The notes beneath the pieces were generated by a model, which saw nothing but the letters and a program-made list of their open reading frames with translations, had not been told where the DNA came from and did not search any database. From positions 2,046,001-2,110,000 of the forward strand of contig JAKZHN010000003.1 of assembly GCA_037179335.1 (NCBI GenBank): a DNA stretch of 64,000 nucleotides. The letters run 5' to 3'. Below are positions 32,464 through 44,368 of this stretch, one piece after another (the stretch's first letter is position 1; each line of letters starts with the position of its first letter). The DNA is from Cyclaneusma minus. Its lineage: Eukaryota > Ascomycota > Leotiomycetes > Marthamycetales > Marthamycetaceae. The position numbers and the translations under genes are program-made.

Positions 32464-33161
32464 ACTTTTCAGAGTAATAGGGGCCGAGTGATAAGCAAAA
32501 CGCAGATGAAGCAGAAATGCATGATCTAAGATGGAATCTTGGTGGAAATCCTTCTGCGTGGACTTCGCCGAACGGAGGAATTCCTGGCGGACTTTTGAAG
32601 TCCAGATGATCGAGAGAAATCCAATTGCTTGAGAGGAATTCAGGTAATGGGGAAAAGTCCAGGCGATTGGAACAAAACCAGGTGATGAGAAAAATCCAAG
32701 TAGTTGGGAGAAACTAAAACACTACTTACGAAAAATCCAAGTAATTAGAAGAAGTCCAAGAACTCGGTGTGTTAGGGCTGTACTGGGCGACGAGACAAGC
32801 TACCTTGCACGCAGAAGAAATTCCACCACGAGATGGGGTCCATGCATTGGAATAAGTTGGAGTGTATTAAAGTGCTTGCGAATGTAGCCACGCTTCGAGT
32901 ACCGCCAGCTTGCTGTTTCTTAGCAAGCAATGTCTGTGATGAAACAATGCGAGTCCTTTGCAACAAGATGCAACGGGGGGTTCGTAAAGGGAAAACAATA
33001 CAACCAAACAAAGCATCGGGTAGTAGAACGCCAGATACCCCTTCCCTGCTTTTCCACGTGGAAGCAACTTTTGAAGCCGTACCAAACAAACACCTTTGTC
33101 CCCTCCCAAATCCCGTACAAGTCCCAAAGCGCCTCGAGTCCTCGAACATCGTATCTCATGG
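32464..33161. repeat. Intergenic region with degenerate ~20-bp repeats
   Basis: At about 32600-32770, units resembling GAGAAAAATCCAAGTAATTG recur with heavy divergence, another instance of the dispersed intergenic repeat class. The rest is without supported features. Confidence 0.5.
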
Positions 33162-33824
33162 TCAAACGGCATCGACCCAGCCCAGGCCGCCAACCCACCG
33201 CCTCCTGCCTGCGCATCCCAGACACATCCTCTGGGCGCCCAGATTTGATACGGAGCAATGCGCGCATACATTCTTGCCACAACTTTCGCATCCCGAGCCG
33301 AGAGCACCACTCATCACATCGAGGTCCATCATCTCCCAGTCGGCGCCATTCAGCGGCTGGTCACAATCTTCACAGTTCGATGAGGCTGACAGGGCGGGCG
33401 GCGTGCTGGGACTCGAAACTGAGCTGGGCGGGCTCGGGAGCAGCCAGAAGGCGTGCAAGGAGCTTTGTTTGGTTGTCGCATTTCCGCCCGACGGCATCGG
33501 TTCTGCCACTTGGGCTGTACTCCTTGCAGTCGAATTGAGCGGATTGAGGGGCGAGAGGGATTGAGCGGTGGGGGCCTGGGCGGCGAAGAGAATGGATAAA
33601 GTGCGCTCTGTGGATTGCATGAGTGAATGTGGATGGGCTCGGGCAAAGTCAGCGGGTTCCATACGATGAATCTGCTCTTCAGAAGGGCGATTGTCGCGGA
33701 AGCGCTTGCGCGTGCGGCTGTCGAGATGCGATTCGCTCGACCTGTCGATATCCATGGCGTTGAAGTTGGGAGTTGGGCTGCCCATCGACATTTCGGAGCT
33801 GGAACGCTTGCGCTTGAGAAACAT
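33162..33824 (-). CDS. Cys-rich fungal protein of unknown function
   Basis: An uninterrupted 220-residue frame starting MFLKRKRSSSEM. The N-terminal half is basic and probably nuclear (two Lys/Arg clusters, RTRKRFRDNRPSEEQIH). A Ser/Pro-rich linker follows. The C-terminal third has paired cysteines in a zinc-binding-like arrangement: CEDCDQPL, CESCGKNVCAHCSVSNLG and RMCLGCAGRRRW. The Cys spacing suggests one or two structural zinc sites, reminiscent of RING- or zinc-ribbon-like folds, but I cannot name the family. It is divergent to MEMO1 with 512 bp between starts. Confidence 0.72.
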   Translation of the reverse strand: MFLKRKRSSSEMSMGSPTPNFNAMDIDRSSESHLDSRTRKRFRDNRPSEEQIHRMEPADFARAHPHSLMQSTERTLSILFAAQAPTAQSLSPLNPLNSTARSTAQVAEPMPSGGNATTKQSSLHAFWLLPSPPSSVSSPSTPPALSASSNCEDCDQPLNGADWEMMDLDVMSGALGSGCESCGKNVCAHCSVSNLGAQRMCLGCAGRRRWVGGLGWVDAV

Positions 33825-34080
33825 GGCGACGAATTGGGCTGACGAATGATGCTATGGCGGGAAGTGGTATTCGTGGAGTCGTGGATTGGGAAACGTGGGG
33901 ATGAGAGTGGATGGGAATTTAATGGATTGTTCGGATTACTCGTGTTGCTCGACGCGATGGAGGAGGCTGGGCGAGAGATGCATGCGACGAAGCTGAGCTC
34001 GAGGCCAGCGCTGGCGCGTAACCGCGTAAAGTGCAGATGCGCGCTAAACTGACGGCGGTTAGAGCGCTTTGCCTTTCCTA

Positions 34081-34212
34081 ATCACTACATGTATGAATAC
34101 TCGAGATAACTGGGGATATCCTTAGGAATATACTGAGGAAATTTAGCATTATATTTCGTCCCTGGAAGTATCTCGAAAAAGACTAGCATTATTCAAAAAT
34201 ACATGTAGTCAG
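34081..34212. repeat. Small inverted-repeat element (MITE-like candidate)
   Basis: ACTACATGTATGAATAC at about 34084 and its near-complement ATTCAAAAATACATGTAGTC at about 34191 bracket about 130 bp that also holds internal AGGATAT/GGAATAT-like repeats. No flanking duplication was identified. It may be a tiny MITE or simply a palindromic intergenic tract. Confidence 0.35.
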
Positions 34213-34336
34213 GTAAGATGTATTCGAACTGACGCACGGGCCTCACAAGATGTCACCGCGAGCTGGAGCTTCCCCAACCCCGCCATGAACTCATCTCCTC
34301 TGCCATGACACGGCACTCCTGCCACCACCAGCCATC

Positions 34337-35398
34337 ATGACCACCAGACCCGCAAGCCACGCTGGTTCGTGGTACACCGCAGATCCCACCTCTCTTTCGT
34401 CCCAACTTGACCGCTGGCTCGCCCAAGTCCCCGACGAGATTGAGGGAAAGCCAGTCCCAGTGCCCGGTGCCCGAGTCATCATAGCACCGTGAGTAGATCT
34501 GCCATATCTTCTTCACTTGCTCATGCAGCTTGGCACATGCTGACCCCCAGAAAGTCACGCCGGATACTCCTACTCGGGGCCAGCAGCGGCCTGGGCTTAC
34601 AAGACCCTCGACCTGTCCAATGTCAAGCGAGTCTTCCTCCTGGGACCTTCACATGTCATCCACCTCTCCGGATGCGCCCTCTCAAAGCACGACGCCTACG
34701 AAACACCGCTCGGTGATCTGAAGCTGGACAAAGCAACTATCCAAGAGCTGAAAGCAACAAATAAGTTTGACTCGTGGAGAGCCGATCCCGAGGAGTCCGA
34801 GCACAGTCTGGAGATGCACTGCCCGTACATCTACAAGATGCTCTCTCGCTCCTTCAAGTCCGAGGCTGAGTTCCCGCCTCTGGTCCCCATTCTCGTCGGA
34901 AACACATCGCCCAAGGCCGAGAAAGAGTACGGCAAAATACTCGCACCGTATCTCGCAGATCCCACATCCATCTTTGTCATTTCGTCCGACTTCTGCCACT
35001 GGGGTCAGCGCTTCTCCTATACCTACTATATCCCCGAGTCGCCCTCTGCCGAGGACTCCGCGAAGGCATCTGGTTACAGCTTGGGTCGCCGGGATAAGCG
35101 ACCGACTTCGCCACCAATACACGAGAGTATTGCCAAGCTGGACAAGCTGTCTATGGATGCCATTGAAGGCGGGAAACACGATGGCTTTCTGAAGAACCTG
35201 GCGGAGACAGGAAACACGGTCTGCGGCAGACACCCCATCGGTGTTACTATGGCGGCTATTGAGATCCTGAGGGAGGAGGCCAAGATAGCTGGCGGCGAAA
35301 AGGGAACATTCAAGTTCATCCGCTACGAGCGGAGCAGCGACGTCGAGGACATCTCGGACTCGTCAGTCAGCTATGCATCGGCGGTGGCAGTCCTTTGA
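34337..35398 (+). CDS. MEMO1-family protein
   Basis: Two exons (34337-34488, 34555-35398; 66-bp intron ending AAAG) give about 331 residues, the normal family length. Family blocks are present throughout: RPASHAGSWYT at the start, VIIAPHAGYSYSGPAAAWAYK across the intron, FLLGPSHVIHLSGCALS, ESEHSLEMHCPYIYK, PILVGN, FVISSDFCHWGQRFSYT and NTVCGRHPIGV. These include the His/Asp/Cys cluster that forms the MEMO active-site-like pocket, related to class III extradiol dioxygenases. Eukaryotic MEMO proteins act in signalling and redox/copper handling in the cytosol. The biochemical role in fungi is not settled. The gene looks intact. Confidence 0.94.
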
Positions 35399-36321
35399 GG
35401 AGGTCGAACTGCGAATTTGGCGTCGGGCTAAATCCCTGCCGCATCAAGGCTGATTTACCTATCGACCAGGTCGATCCCATGGACAGGCCATGCTTGCTCC
35501 CGGGCAGATCTCTTTGCGTGCGAGTTGAGACGTAGAATGCAGTAAAATGTGCCTCAGAGGCCGAATTTTGACCGATCGATACGACAGACGACTTAGATGG
35601 TCTAGAATCCTCGATGTGTGATGGCGCATTGGGCTGAGCGTCTAGCCAAACTTACGTGTACCAAAGATGAATGGCAGTTGAGACATTAGATGAGATGTAA
35701 TAAAGAAGGAGGCAGACGTCGAAGCAGACAACTCCCTTCATCTTGAAACAGATTTGAGACGGGCATTGGGCATTGGTTACCGGCATCGACGATGTTAGTT
35801 ACATCGGTGTCGTACATGTGGGCCTCCCCCCAGGCCATGGACTCGTATCAAAATTGGCCCAATTGGGGGTTAGCGTCGAGATAGGACGCCTACCCGAAAA
35901 GGTTTTAGGCGTGTGCCACAGAGTTGAAGTCCCCTACGCTACGCTCTGGCTCAAGACTCTCTTTCAACGCCAGACAACATAGCCCGTCAATTGCACCCAG
36001 AGTCTCTTCCAATTGCGAGAGACGACATTTCTTTTTTCGCCATTCTTCGTCCATCCCACTTCCATACTCTTTGTAATTCTTCACCACCACCACCGCTGCC
36101 TCTTGGCTCGACAAGAGACATCTCTTTATTGTGCGCCGTCCCAGCTGAGCTCGGAAGCGCGCGCCGAATCCCACTCCTTTCCCGCTAAGCATCCCAATAA
36201 GGGGCTGCCCATCCTGCAAACATGAGTGTGAGTTCCCGCCCTGCAACCCGCCATCAACTCTGTCCTCGACATTGCGCTGCGACGACATCCAGCCATCAAG
36301 AAATACACATACTGACTGAAA
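35399..36321. other. Intergenic region upstream of the syntaxin gene
   Basis: No gene is supported. The 300 bp before 36322 are C/T-rich, with CACCACCACCACC-type runs, typical of a fungal promoter and 5' leader. Confidence 0.45.
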
Positions 36322-37984
36322 ATGGCGCAGTACGGGTCAGTCCTTCCAATGCCCTCCTTCAGCCTCACCGCATCTCGCAGAACACCTCGACAACAATATT
36401 CGGAGAAGCCGACAGCCACTGACTGTGATATAGCAACAACTACGGCCAGTCTAATGGCTATCAGATGCCAACCGCTGGCGCTGACCCTCGTAATCCACAA
36501 CAAACCTACAACCAAGGTCCGCCATCCTACGGGAACAATCAGTATGGAGGTAGGCAAGATCCCTCCATGGGAAGGGCTGACTACGGAGGTCAGTCTTTGC
36601 GTGCTCATCTACACATCCCCGTCTCCCATCTACACTCCCCCAAGTACGCCTCTCATCTGAAGACCGCCAGCTGACAACCGCCTATAGGCCAGAGTCTCGA
36701 AATGGAGCCCCTAGCCCAAAATGGCCAGCAATTCGGCCAGAGTTCCAACTCCACCCCCATCCTCACCAAATGTCGCGAGATCGACAACGGCCTCAGAGAC
36801 ATGGAGAAACGACGACTTGACCTCAAGGCCTTGCAAACACAATACGTCCAAGGCGTCGACAATGCCGACATCAAGAAACGCATCGAAGACGATACTAGGG
36901 ATATCACTGCCGGCTACAAGGAATTCTATCGCCGCATCCGAACAATGCAAGTCAGCGAGGAAGGCAAACAGACACTGAATCAAGCCCAACTCGGCCGACT
37001 TGAACGCCGCATCAAGAATGATCAGCAGGAATTCTTCAGACAGGAAACCGACTTCCGCACCAACATCAACGCAGCTGCCAAGCGACAAATTCGTATCGCG
37101 AAGCCGGACGCAACGGATGAGGAAGTCGATGCGATGATCGAGAGCGGCGAGACCCAGATATTCGCGCAGGCATTGATGCAGAGTTCCCGCCGACAGGATG
37201 CGAACGTTGTGCTGCAGCGGGTACAGGATCGTCATGCTCAGGTGCAGAAGATCGAGAATACTCTGATAGAACTGGCGGAGATGTTTACGCAAGTGAACGA
37301 GATGGTGGAGCAGCAGGAGGAGATGATTGTGGACATCGAGCAGAAGGGCCAGGAGGTTGAAGACAATGTTGCCAAGGGCACTGAGCACATCCAAACTGCC
37401 ATTGTGAGTGCGAGGGCTAGGAACCGCAAGAAGTGGTGGTGCCTGCTTATCTGCTGTGAGTTTGATCTTGGTTTTCCCGCGCCTTTGAGTCTACAAGCCC
37501 TTCGAGTGGGCTTGCGAGATGGGACTTGCCAGAAGAGCTTCGCTGATTATGTATAGTCCTCATCATCGTCGTCATCGTCATCATCGTGGTCGTCTACGAG
37601 GAACTCAACAAATCCCCCAGCTCCAACACCTCCAACACCTCCACAACCACAACTACCAAACGCGCCGTCATTCCTGACTATGAAGAGTTCAACGCCCTCC
37701 CCGTGGTTCCTGGCAAAGGATACCAAGAAGGCAGCACTAAGCACAGGGTTGTCATTCCTGGCTTGGAATGGACCAAAGACAACAAGCTTGCCCTGAGTGC
37801 CAAGTTTCGCACCAAGCCGGTAGTCCCTGGCGTGAAATACAGCGAGGAGGATGTGGGACTCGTCAATTCTGTGCATCATCTTTCGCAGGCCAAGTTTGTC
37901 GTACCCGGCAAGAGCTACGTCGAGGAGAAGAAGGAGGCGGCGAAAGCAGATTACGTGAAAATCGGTGTTCCCTGGAGTGGTTAG
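36322..37984 (+). CDS. Syntaxin (Sso-type Qa-SNARE) with long repeat-bearing C-terminal extension
   Basis: Four exons (36322-36335, 36434-36588, 36688-37455, 37557-37984) encode about 454 residues. The order is a Gly/Asn/Gln-rich N-terminus (MAQYG, then NNYGQSNGYQMP), the three-helix Habc region (REIDNGLRDMEKRRLDL onward), and a SNARE motif (IENTLIELAEMFTQVNEM, then VEQQEEMIVDIEQKG with the central Gln). A basic stretch ARNRKKWWC and a membrane anchor (LIIVVIVIIVVV) follow. This is the plasma-membrane t-SNARE that binds SNAP-25/VAMP partners in exocytosis. Syntaxins normally end just after the anchor. Here about 130 residues follow, with five related units built on VVPG/VIPG plus an aromatic (LPVVPGKGY, RVVIPGLEW, KPVVPGVKY, KFVVPGKSY). 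That tail would face the cell exterior. The last intron joins the anchor in frame. Confidence 0.88.
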
Positions 37985-38866
37985 GAGAACGTCTTTTGTT
38001 CCGCCCACCGGTAGATTGGATGAGGATGGCATCTACAGATGTGGATGCCACTAGTTCGGACGAAGTGTGCGTCGTGCACCGTATGTCTGCGGCAGGATAA
38101 CTAGTTGCCTGCTTTTCACAGTCAGCAACAAAGGAAAGCTTGACTTCGAGAAGGCCAAGCGCTTGCAAAGGCGTTCTGGGCGGCAAGACTCTGTAGCTCG
38201 ACCACGCGAGCTCTGATTCTGAGACATCCGAGCAGGTCTGTTTGGGAACAATGCAGCACCACATGTCGCAGCCACTGTGAATGAAGAGACAGCAATACTC
38301 GCTGATCCCCCAGAATGGTTTGGGTGTGCGCTGCTATACAGATACTGCGTGTGCTTTTGCGGGTATGGCGTTTTAGTGGACCTTTCTGGCATTTCATGGG
38401 CGAGGAATCGATGAGAAGAGACAGCCAAAGAATTTGTACATGGCCTTTTTAAAACACTGAGGTTTTCGTAGTGGCTCGGTTTTATTGGTGATGACTAGTG
38501 TGTGTTGCTGTTGACTACTAAGAACTTGCTATGTCAGTCACTAATACCTCGAGTGATGACTGAGAATCATGATTACATAGGAAAACCATTCTTTCGGACG
38601 ACTTTCGAGATGCAACATGATTTGCCGGAGCTCGACTACGGACTACCTAGAGGTCGGGCGGCGGCGCGAGGCCGCCGCGTGTTGGTGCCTGAACTTTTAG
38701 TGGGGCTCGCTAAGATTTCAAGCAACGCACACTTTCCAAAATTCGCGGCTTCAAACTTCGACCCTCTGCGCCAAACCACCAACACCCAACGACGAACAGT
38801 TGCGACCTAGCCCCAGCAGTCGCATCGACGAATTGACCCCGACGCCCTCGATCAATTCCCCTCAGT
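37985..38866. other. Intergenic region before RPS2
   Basis: I see no supported gene. The final 150 bp hold the RPS2 promoter and leader. Confidence 0.4.
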
Positions 38867-39786
38867 ATGGCTGACGCAGCTCGTGGAGGCGCCGCCGGTG
38901 CCCGTGGTGGATTCGGCTCGCGCGGTGACCGTGGTGGAGATCGCGGCCGTGGACGTGGACGCCGTGGCCCTCGTCGCGGTGCGAACAAGGACGGCGAGAA
39001 GGAGTGGCAGCCCGTCACCAAGCTGGGCCGTCTCGTCAAGGCCGGCAAGATCAAGAGCATGGAGGAGATCTACCTGCACTCTCTGCCCATCAAGGAGTAC
39101 CAGATCGTCGACTTCTTCCTGCCCAAGCTCAAGGACGAGGTCATGAAGGTACGGATCTGCGCTACCTGCAGATGTTGCGACATGAGCACCACATGCTGAC
39201 GAGTCTCGCCCAACACAGATCAAGCCCGTCCAGAAGCAGACCCGTGCCGGTCAGCGCACTCGCTTCAAGGCCATTGTGGTCATTGGAGACTCTGAGGGCC
39301 ACGTCGGCCTCGGAATCAAGACCTCCAAGGAAGTCGCAACTGCCATCCGTGCCGCCATCATCATCGCCAAGTTGAGCGTTCTGCCCATCCGCAGAGGTTA
39401 CTGGGGTACCAACTTGGGTGCTCCTCACTCTCTGCCCACCAAGGAGAGCGGAAAGTGCGGTTCCGTCACTGTCAGAGTATGTGTTGCTCGATTCCAGGCA
39501 GCCTGTTCCATAGCTAACAGAAATGCAGCTTATCCCTGCTCCCCGTGGTACCGGTCTTGTCGCATCTCCCGCCGTCAAGCGTCTCCTCCAACTTGCTGGT
39601 GTCGACGACATTTACACCGCCTCCTCCGGATCTACCAAGACTCTCGAGAACACCTTGAAGGCTACCTTCGTGGCTGTCGGCAACACCTACGGCTTCTTGA
39701 CCCCCAACCTGTGGAAGGACACCAAGCTTGAGAGAAGTCCTTTGGACGAGTTCGGTGATGTGCTGCGTGAGACCAAGCGCTACTAG
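38867..39786 (+). CDS. RPS2: 40S ribosomal protein uS5 (RPS2)
   Basis: Three exons (38867-39148, 39219-39476, 39529-39786) encode about 265 residues, the usual eukaryotic length. The N-terminus is an RGG-rich tail (RGGFGSRGDRGGDRGRGRG). The S5 core follows: EIYLHSLPIKEYQIVDFF, KPVQKQTRAGQRTRFKA, GDSEGHVGLGIKTSKEVATA, and the C-terminal S5 domain with PIRRGYWGTNLG, LIPAPRGTGLVASPAVKR and ETKRY at the end. The protein sits near the mRNA entry channel of the small subunit. Codon use is strongly C-ending, as expected for a highly expressed gene. Confidence 0.97.
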
Positions 39787-40134
39787 GGGATGGGAAACAT
39801 TATGGGCTTGCGTTCAGGGTTGTCTTAGGTGCACACGGATATCTCCAATGAGGTGGTTCAGTAGCTCAATCAATTGAACTATCCGGCTTCTCGTTTCAAT
39901 CAATCTCTGGTTTGTGTGGAACGGAAAACTTCCTCGGTGATGACAATGAGACGAGTTATGCTGAAGAAACGCCCAGCTGCTAAATCATTACAGGTGACTT
40001 GGGGCAGAAAAGCAGAGGACTACACTCGAGCTGATGACATTTTTGATATTTGTACTTTTGAGCGCCCCGATCTTGTCACTCGATACCGACCACTTTTGAA
40101 GTCCTCGAATACTACTACATGTAATCTACAGTTT
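39787..40134. other. 3' flank of RPS2
   Basis: No supported gene or repeat. Confidence 0.4.
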
Positions 40135-40541
40135 CTTGGACCGACTCTACTTCGACTGTGTAATCCACCGTTATGAAGTGAGTTGACCGCTTCCGAATAC
40201 GAACAGTCCAGACCGGATATGTGGAACGAAGCTGCGCAAAGAGCTGTGGAAAGGGCCGTTAGAAGGTACATGTAGGTGGGTGTTCCACTCGTTCCTTCTT
40301 TGCTTTAAAGTTCCTCTATGTGCTCAACAAAGTGACTTGGACCGACTCTACTTTGATTGTGTATGAGTCCACCGTTATAAAGTGAGTTGACCGCTTTCGA
40401 ATACGAAGAGTCCAGACCGGAATTATGTGGAACGAAGCTGCGCAAAGAGCTGTGGAAAGGGCCGTCAGAAGGTACATATAGGTGGGTGTTCCACTCGTTC
40501 CTTCTTTGCTTTGGAGTTCCTTCATGTGCTCAACAAAGTGA
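40135..40541. repeat. Tandem duplication, two units of about 201 bp
   Basis: Unit 1 runs from about 40135 to 40335 and unit 2 from 40336 to about 40541. Both begin CTTGGACCGACTCTACTT and end CTCAACAAAGTGACTT. They differ only by scattered substitutions and 1-3 base indels, so the duplication is recent. It ends about 225 bp before the start codon at 40767 and may duplicate part of that gene's promoter. Confidence 0.9.
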
Positions 40542-40766
40542 CTTCCGCCGCCAGGCAAGAGCAACTCGAGCAAGTGCCCATAACACGACTCTCTATATTT
40601 ACCTCCCAGCTCTTCGTCTCCGAGCATCACACACCCATTCAATCAAAGTTTTGGCGCCTTGGTTCTGAGTGTTCTTTCGGCCCTCCAAGTCTGGTTTGAC
40701 ACTTTCTCGGATTTTGGCTCCAACTTGGACTTTTGGACCTTCACGATCTCCTTCTTCCGGTCCGCA

Positions 40767-43700
40767 ATGGCGGAATTTTGGCTCTTCTCTCTCTTCACCG
40801 ATGTCTGCTGGTTCCTCGGTCGTATCGGTGATTTCTTCAAAACCCTGGTCATCACACCCATTGATTTCATCTATGCCCGCAGCCGACGCCTGCGTCTTGC
40901 CATGCAGCAACAGCGGATAGGCTTCACTCGATGGCGGCGAAGGTACACAGAGTGGTGGCAAAGTGACAACTTTTGGCAGGACGTTCGTGGCATCGTGTAC
41001 AGAGGATGGACGCGAGTTCTTGACACCCCTGGCACTGGCCACCTTTGTTCCGCGGTTGCCCAGGTAGCGGAGGTCATTGGGGGGTGGATTGTGAGGGCAC
41101 TGAAATGCATTCGGCGGTGGATTATGAGGGCGGCGAACTCTTATTTCCAGATCCACTACGGCGTGGACTTTCACGAATGGTATGGGAGGTCGGATCGGTC
41201 TTTGAGTATCCTCTGGGTCTCATTTCTTATGATTGTCGTGTGCTCGTTCCTTATGTATCTCGGACACCCGGGATTCATAAGGTGGATGCACCGCAAGACG
41301 GCGGATGATGCTGATCGTGTTTCTGGCGGGAATCAAGGTGCATTGGTCGATGGTGGATATCATGGAGGTGTTGGGGCGCAGACGAGTATGATTGGCCACG
41401 AAGGCGACAAGGTGAGGTGGTTCAAAAGAGATGGAGCTGAGACGATCGTTTTCGGGGTTCCTTGGAGGTGAGTTTGTCTTTCTCTTGCCTTGTCGGACAA
41501 TGGTGTTCTCCAGATCAGCACAGTGACAATGATGCGAGGCTTTTGCTATGGCTGATGGGTTCAGGCGAGTGACTGACCTGGTGACAGACACGATACACCG
41601 GATAGAATGGACATGAAAGCGGGCAACGAAAAAGAGGAGATGCAAGTCTCTTTACTGTCTGTATCCACCAGCTCACCACCTTACGATTTCCTTCCTTCGA
41701 CCTTGTCCAATGTGGGAGGCTACAGCTTTGCAACGACAACACCAACAATTGCAACAACCACGCCATCATCTGCAACGCCATCATCTGCAACACCATCATC
41801 TGCAACGTCAATGACAACACAAGCAGTCAGCCTGACCACTCTGTCCAAAGTCACGGTTGTTCCTTGCAAGGAAAGCTGTGCATCGTCATCGACCTTGCAG
41901 ATCTACAAGAGCCCAACAACTAGCAGCAGTAGTAGCAAGTGGACACCGTGTACCAGCTGCATACCGCTGGGTGCTCCTCCCACGCGAACATCATCTTCTT
42001 GCACCACAGAATCGACTCCTCCAGTCACATATGAAACTGTGAGTACATGCGGATGTACTGTTACAGAGACTTGGCACAGCATTGTTTCGGATTGCACATC
42101 TACGATTGGGTCTTATGTGGCTGCTTTCACTGAAACTGTCACGATTACCATGAATGCTACTGAGTCGTGAGTTTTAGCCCTTTATTTCTACTTGTACAAG
42201 AAGACTAAACGACTGACAATGACACCTCGTATAGCATCTGTGTGCCGTCCACAGTGCCAATTGCCAGTTCGCATTTACCCTTGAGTCAGCCGAGTGCTGC
42301 TAGCACTTCGTCAAGTACTCACGCCAGCCCTTCAAGTACTCCCAGCAGTCCTTCGGGTGCTTCCGTCACTTCTTCAAGTGCTTTAAATGCTCCCAGCTGT
42401 CCTACCAGTGCTCATTTGAGTGGTGATACCAGCTCTTCAGGTGTCTCTGTCACATCTTCTTCAGGCGCTTCGAGTACTTCTCCCAGCAGTCCTTCAAGTA
42501 CCCTCAGCAGTCCTTCCACCGCTTCCGTCAGTTCTTCTAGTACTTCTATCTGTTCTTCGAGTGTCTCTGTCACATCTTCTTCAAGTACTTCAAGTGCTCC
42601 CAGCAGTCCTTCCGGCGCTTCTACCAGTCCTTGTCCAACTTGCACACAGACTTCAGCAGTTCTCTGCTATACCTGTCTCTGGACCACCGCGATTAATAAT
42701 CCTTCTACATGGTCGCGATTGTGCACCACTTGCACAGATTCTCCACTTCCATCTTCCACGAAATCGACATCCTGGGTAACTGAAACTGTGACTTCGCAAG
42801 CTTCATACACCTCCTCACATTTCCTGACTTGCACATTGACAACATCCTACAGCACTTCTTCCGCATCACCGTCGACATACACAGAATCATGCTCTACTTG
42901 CTCCCTAAGTTCTTCGCCGTCTTATTACTGTTCAACTTGCACGATGGTGCCGACGTCGTCTTCTTCTTCGCCACAATCTTCTCCTCCGTTATCGTCTTCC
43001 TCGCCCCCACTGGCATATTACACTCAGTCACCCGGCTCTGCAATCCCCAGCCCACCGATAACTTCCTCAACTCAGTATTCTGGCAGCTACAGCTACTACA
43101 CTCCGCCATCCGCATCTAGCTCCGTCTCACCAAGCGTATACGCCCAAAGCTCTTCGAGTCCATATGCTCAGAGCAGTTCTAGCACATGTACCACGCCAAC
43201 CTCAACACACCCCTGTCCCAACCAAGGCTACAGCTGTGCAGAATGCCCGGATGGCTGGTTTTGCCCGCCAGCCCAGACACCCGCTACCACTTGTCCATGT
43301 GGCTATGGCTGGGCTTGTGCGGACTGTGGAAGTGGATGGTATTGCATCCCGTCCCCACAAAGCAGCACTACCGACATCAGTCCCAGTACAAGGACGAGTA
43401 CAATCTCAATCTCCAGTTCGGATACTTGGAATTCTGAAACTAGCAGCTCCACTAGCAGCTCCACCAGCAGCACTGCAGAGAGCCGCAGCCAGTCTGAGAG
43501 TACTGCATCGACTGGGCCCAGCACATACTCGACAAACTCTGCGTCGGCTCGTTATGGCACGAGTACTGCTTCATATAGTAGTATTTCCAGTGCGACCAGC
43601 GATTGGAGTGCTAGTGACAGCAGCTCAGAAACAGCACAGGTAACTCTTACTTCAACAGTGTCCACTATCCTCTTCTCACCTACCATCACCCCTTCTTCGA

Positions 43701-44368
43701 CGGTGATCTGTTCCGACAATACTCTTTTTGCCAACCATCCGCTACCTACATACGGTGGGAGTTGCGTTACTGTACTATTTAGTGCGTTGAGCACTAGCTC
43801 CGCCGATACTGACACTGACGGTACGATCGCCGTCTTGGTGGTTTTTACAAGTCAAAGTCCGCAAACTTCCCTGGTGCCAGCGAGCCTTTTCCAGCTCAGT
43901 CAAGTGAGCGAGATGAGTGCCACGGTAGGCCAGGCCGCCGGGACTACACCACTGCCCATGGAAACGGCGACTTTCATCCGCAGTAAGGGAGCCGCGACGC
44001 AGCCGGCCAGAATGGGGAGCTCTGTTTTGAGTGATCTGACAGCCGTCGACATGCCTAGTGCAAGTGATGAGACGACTGCCGCGAGTGAGACGATGATGGG
44101 TATGAGCAGCGAGGCCAGTATTTCGGCTTCCGGAGAAGCATCATCTACCTCAACACCTAACATTATCTGCGCAAATGGAAGGTTGGTGTTCCATGTCATT
44201 GATTGCGCGACTGCAACTGCGCGAGAATCGCCAACAGCAGCGATTACTAGTACGTCCGTAGCACCCCCGCTCGCTGTCAACGTCACTGTTACTAACCTGA
44301 TTAGCAGCGGGGACAAGAGTACAACGCTCCAGAGTGTTGGTGTGAGCGCCGGGGGCGGAAATAGATAA
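40767..44368 (+). CDS. Large membrane-anchored Ser/Thr-rich (mucin-like), Cys-containing protein
   Basis: Three exons (40767-41467, 41588-42166, 42235-44368) encode about 1,137 residues. The N-terminal 200 residues are aromatic and basic (MAEFWLFSLFTDVCWFLGR, ARSRRLRLAMQQQR, TRWRRRYTEWW). A clear membrane segment follows (ILWVSFLMIVVCSFLMYLG). After that the protein is dominated by Ser/Thr/Pro repeats, including SSATP units near 41775 and SSPSG/SSTS units through 42300-42640, interrupted by Cys pairs. Near 43200-43350 lies a duplicated Cys-rich block, YSCAECPDGWFCPP then WACADCGSGWYCIP. Heavy O-glycosylation outside the membrane or in the cell wall is likely, as for fungal mucin-like sensors and adhesins; no named family is recognised. 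An N-terminal cytosolic domain followed by a type II anchor is the simplest topology. Confidence 0.75.

Noticed and set aside
36711..37394. 227-codon minus-strand Leu-rich frame
   Set aside because: Antisense shadow of the syntaxin helices, whose codons produce a Leu-rich reverse frame.
39840..39900. tRNA-like GTTCAGTAGCTCAAT stretch after RPS2
   Set aside because: It resembles a D-loop by eye, but no full cloverleaf or TTC arm could be folded.
42829..43119. Hydrophobic frame within the mucin-like gene
   Set aside because: Shifted frame of the Ser/Thr-rich coding region, whose TCT/TCC codons give Leu/Phe/Ile when offset.
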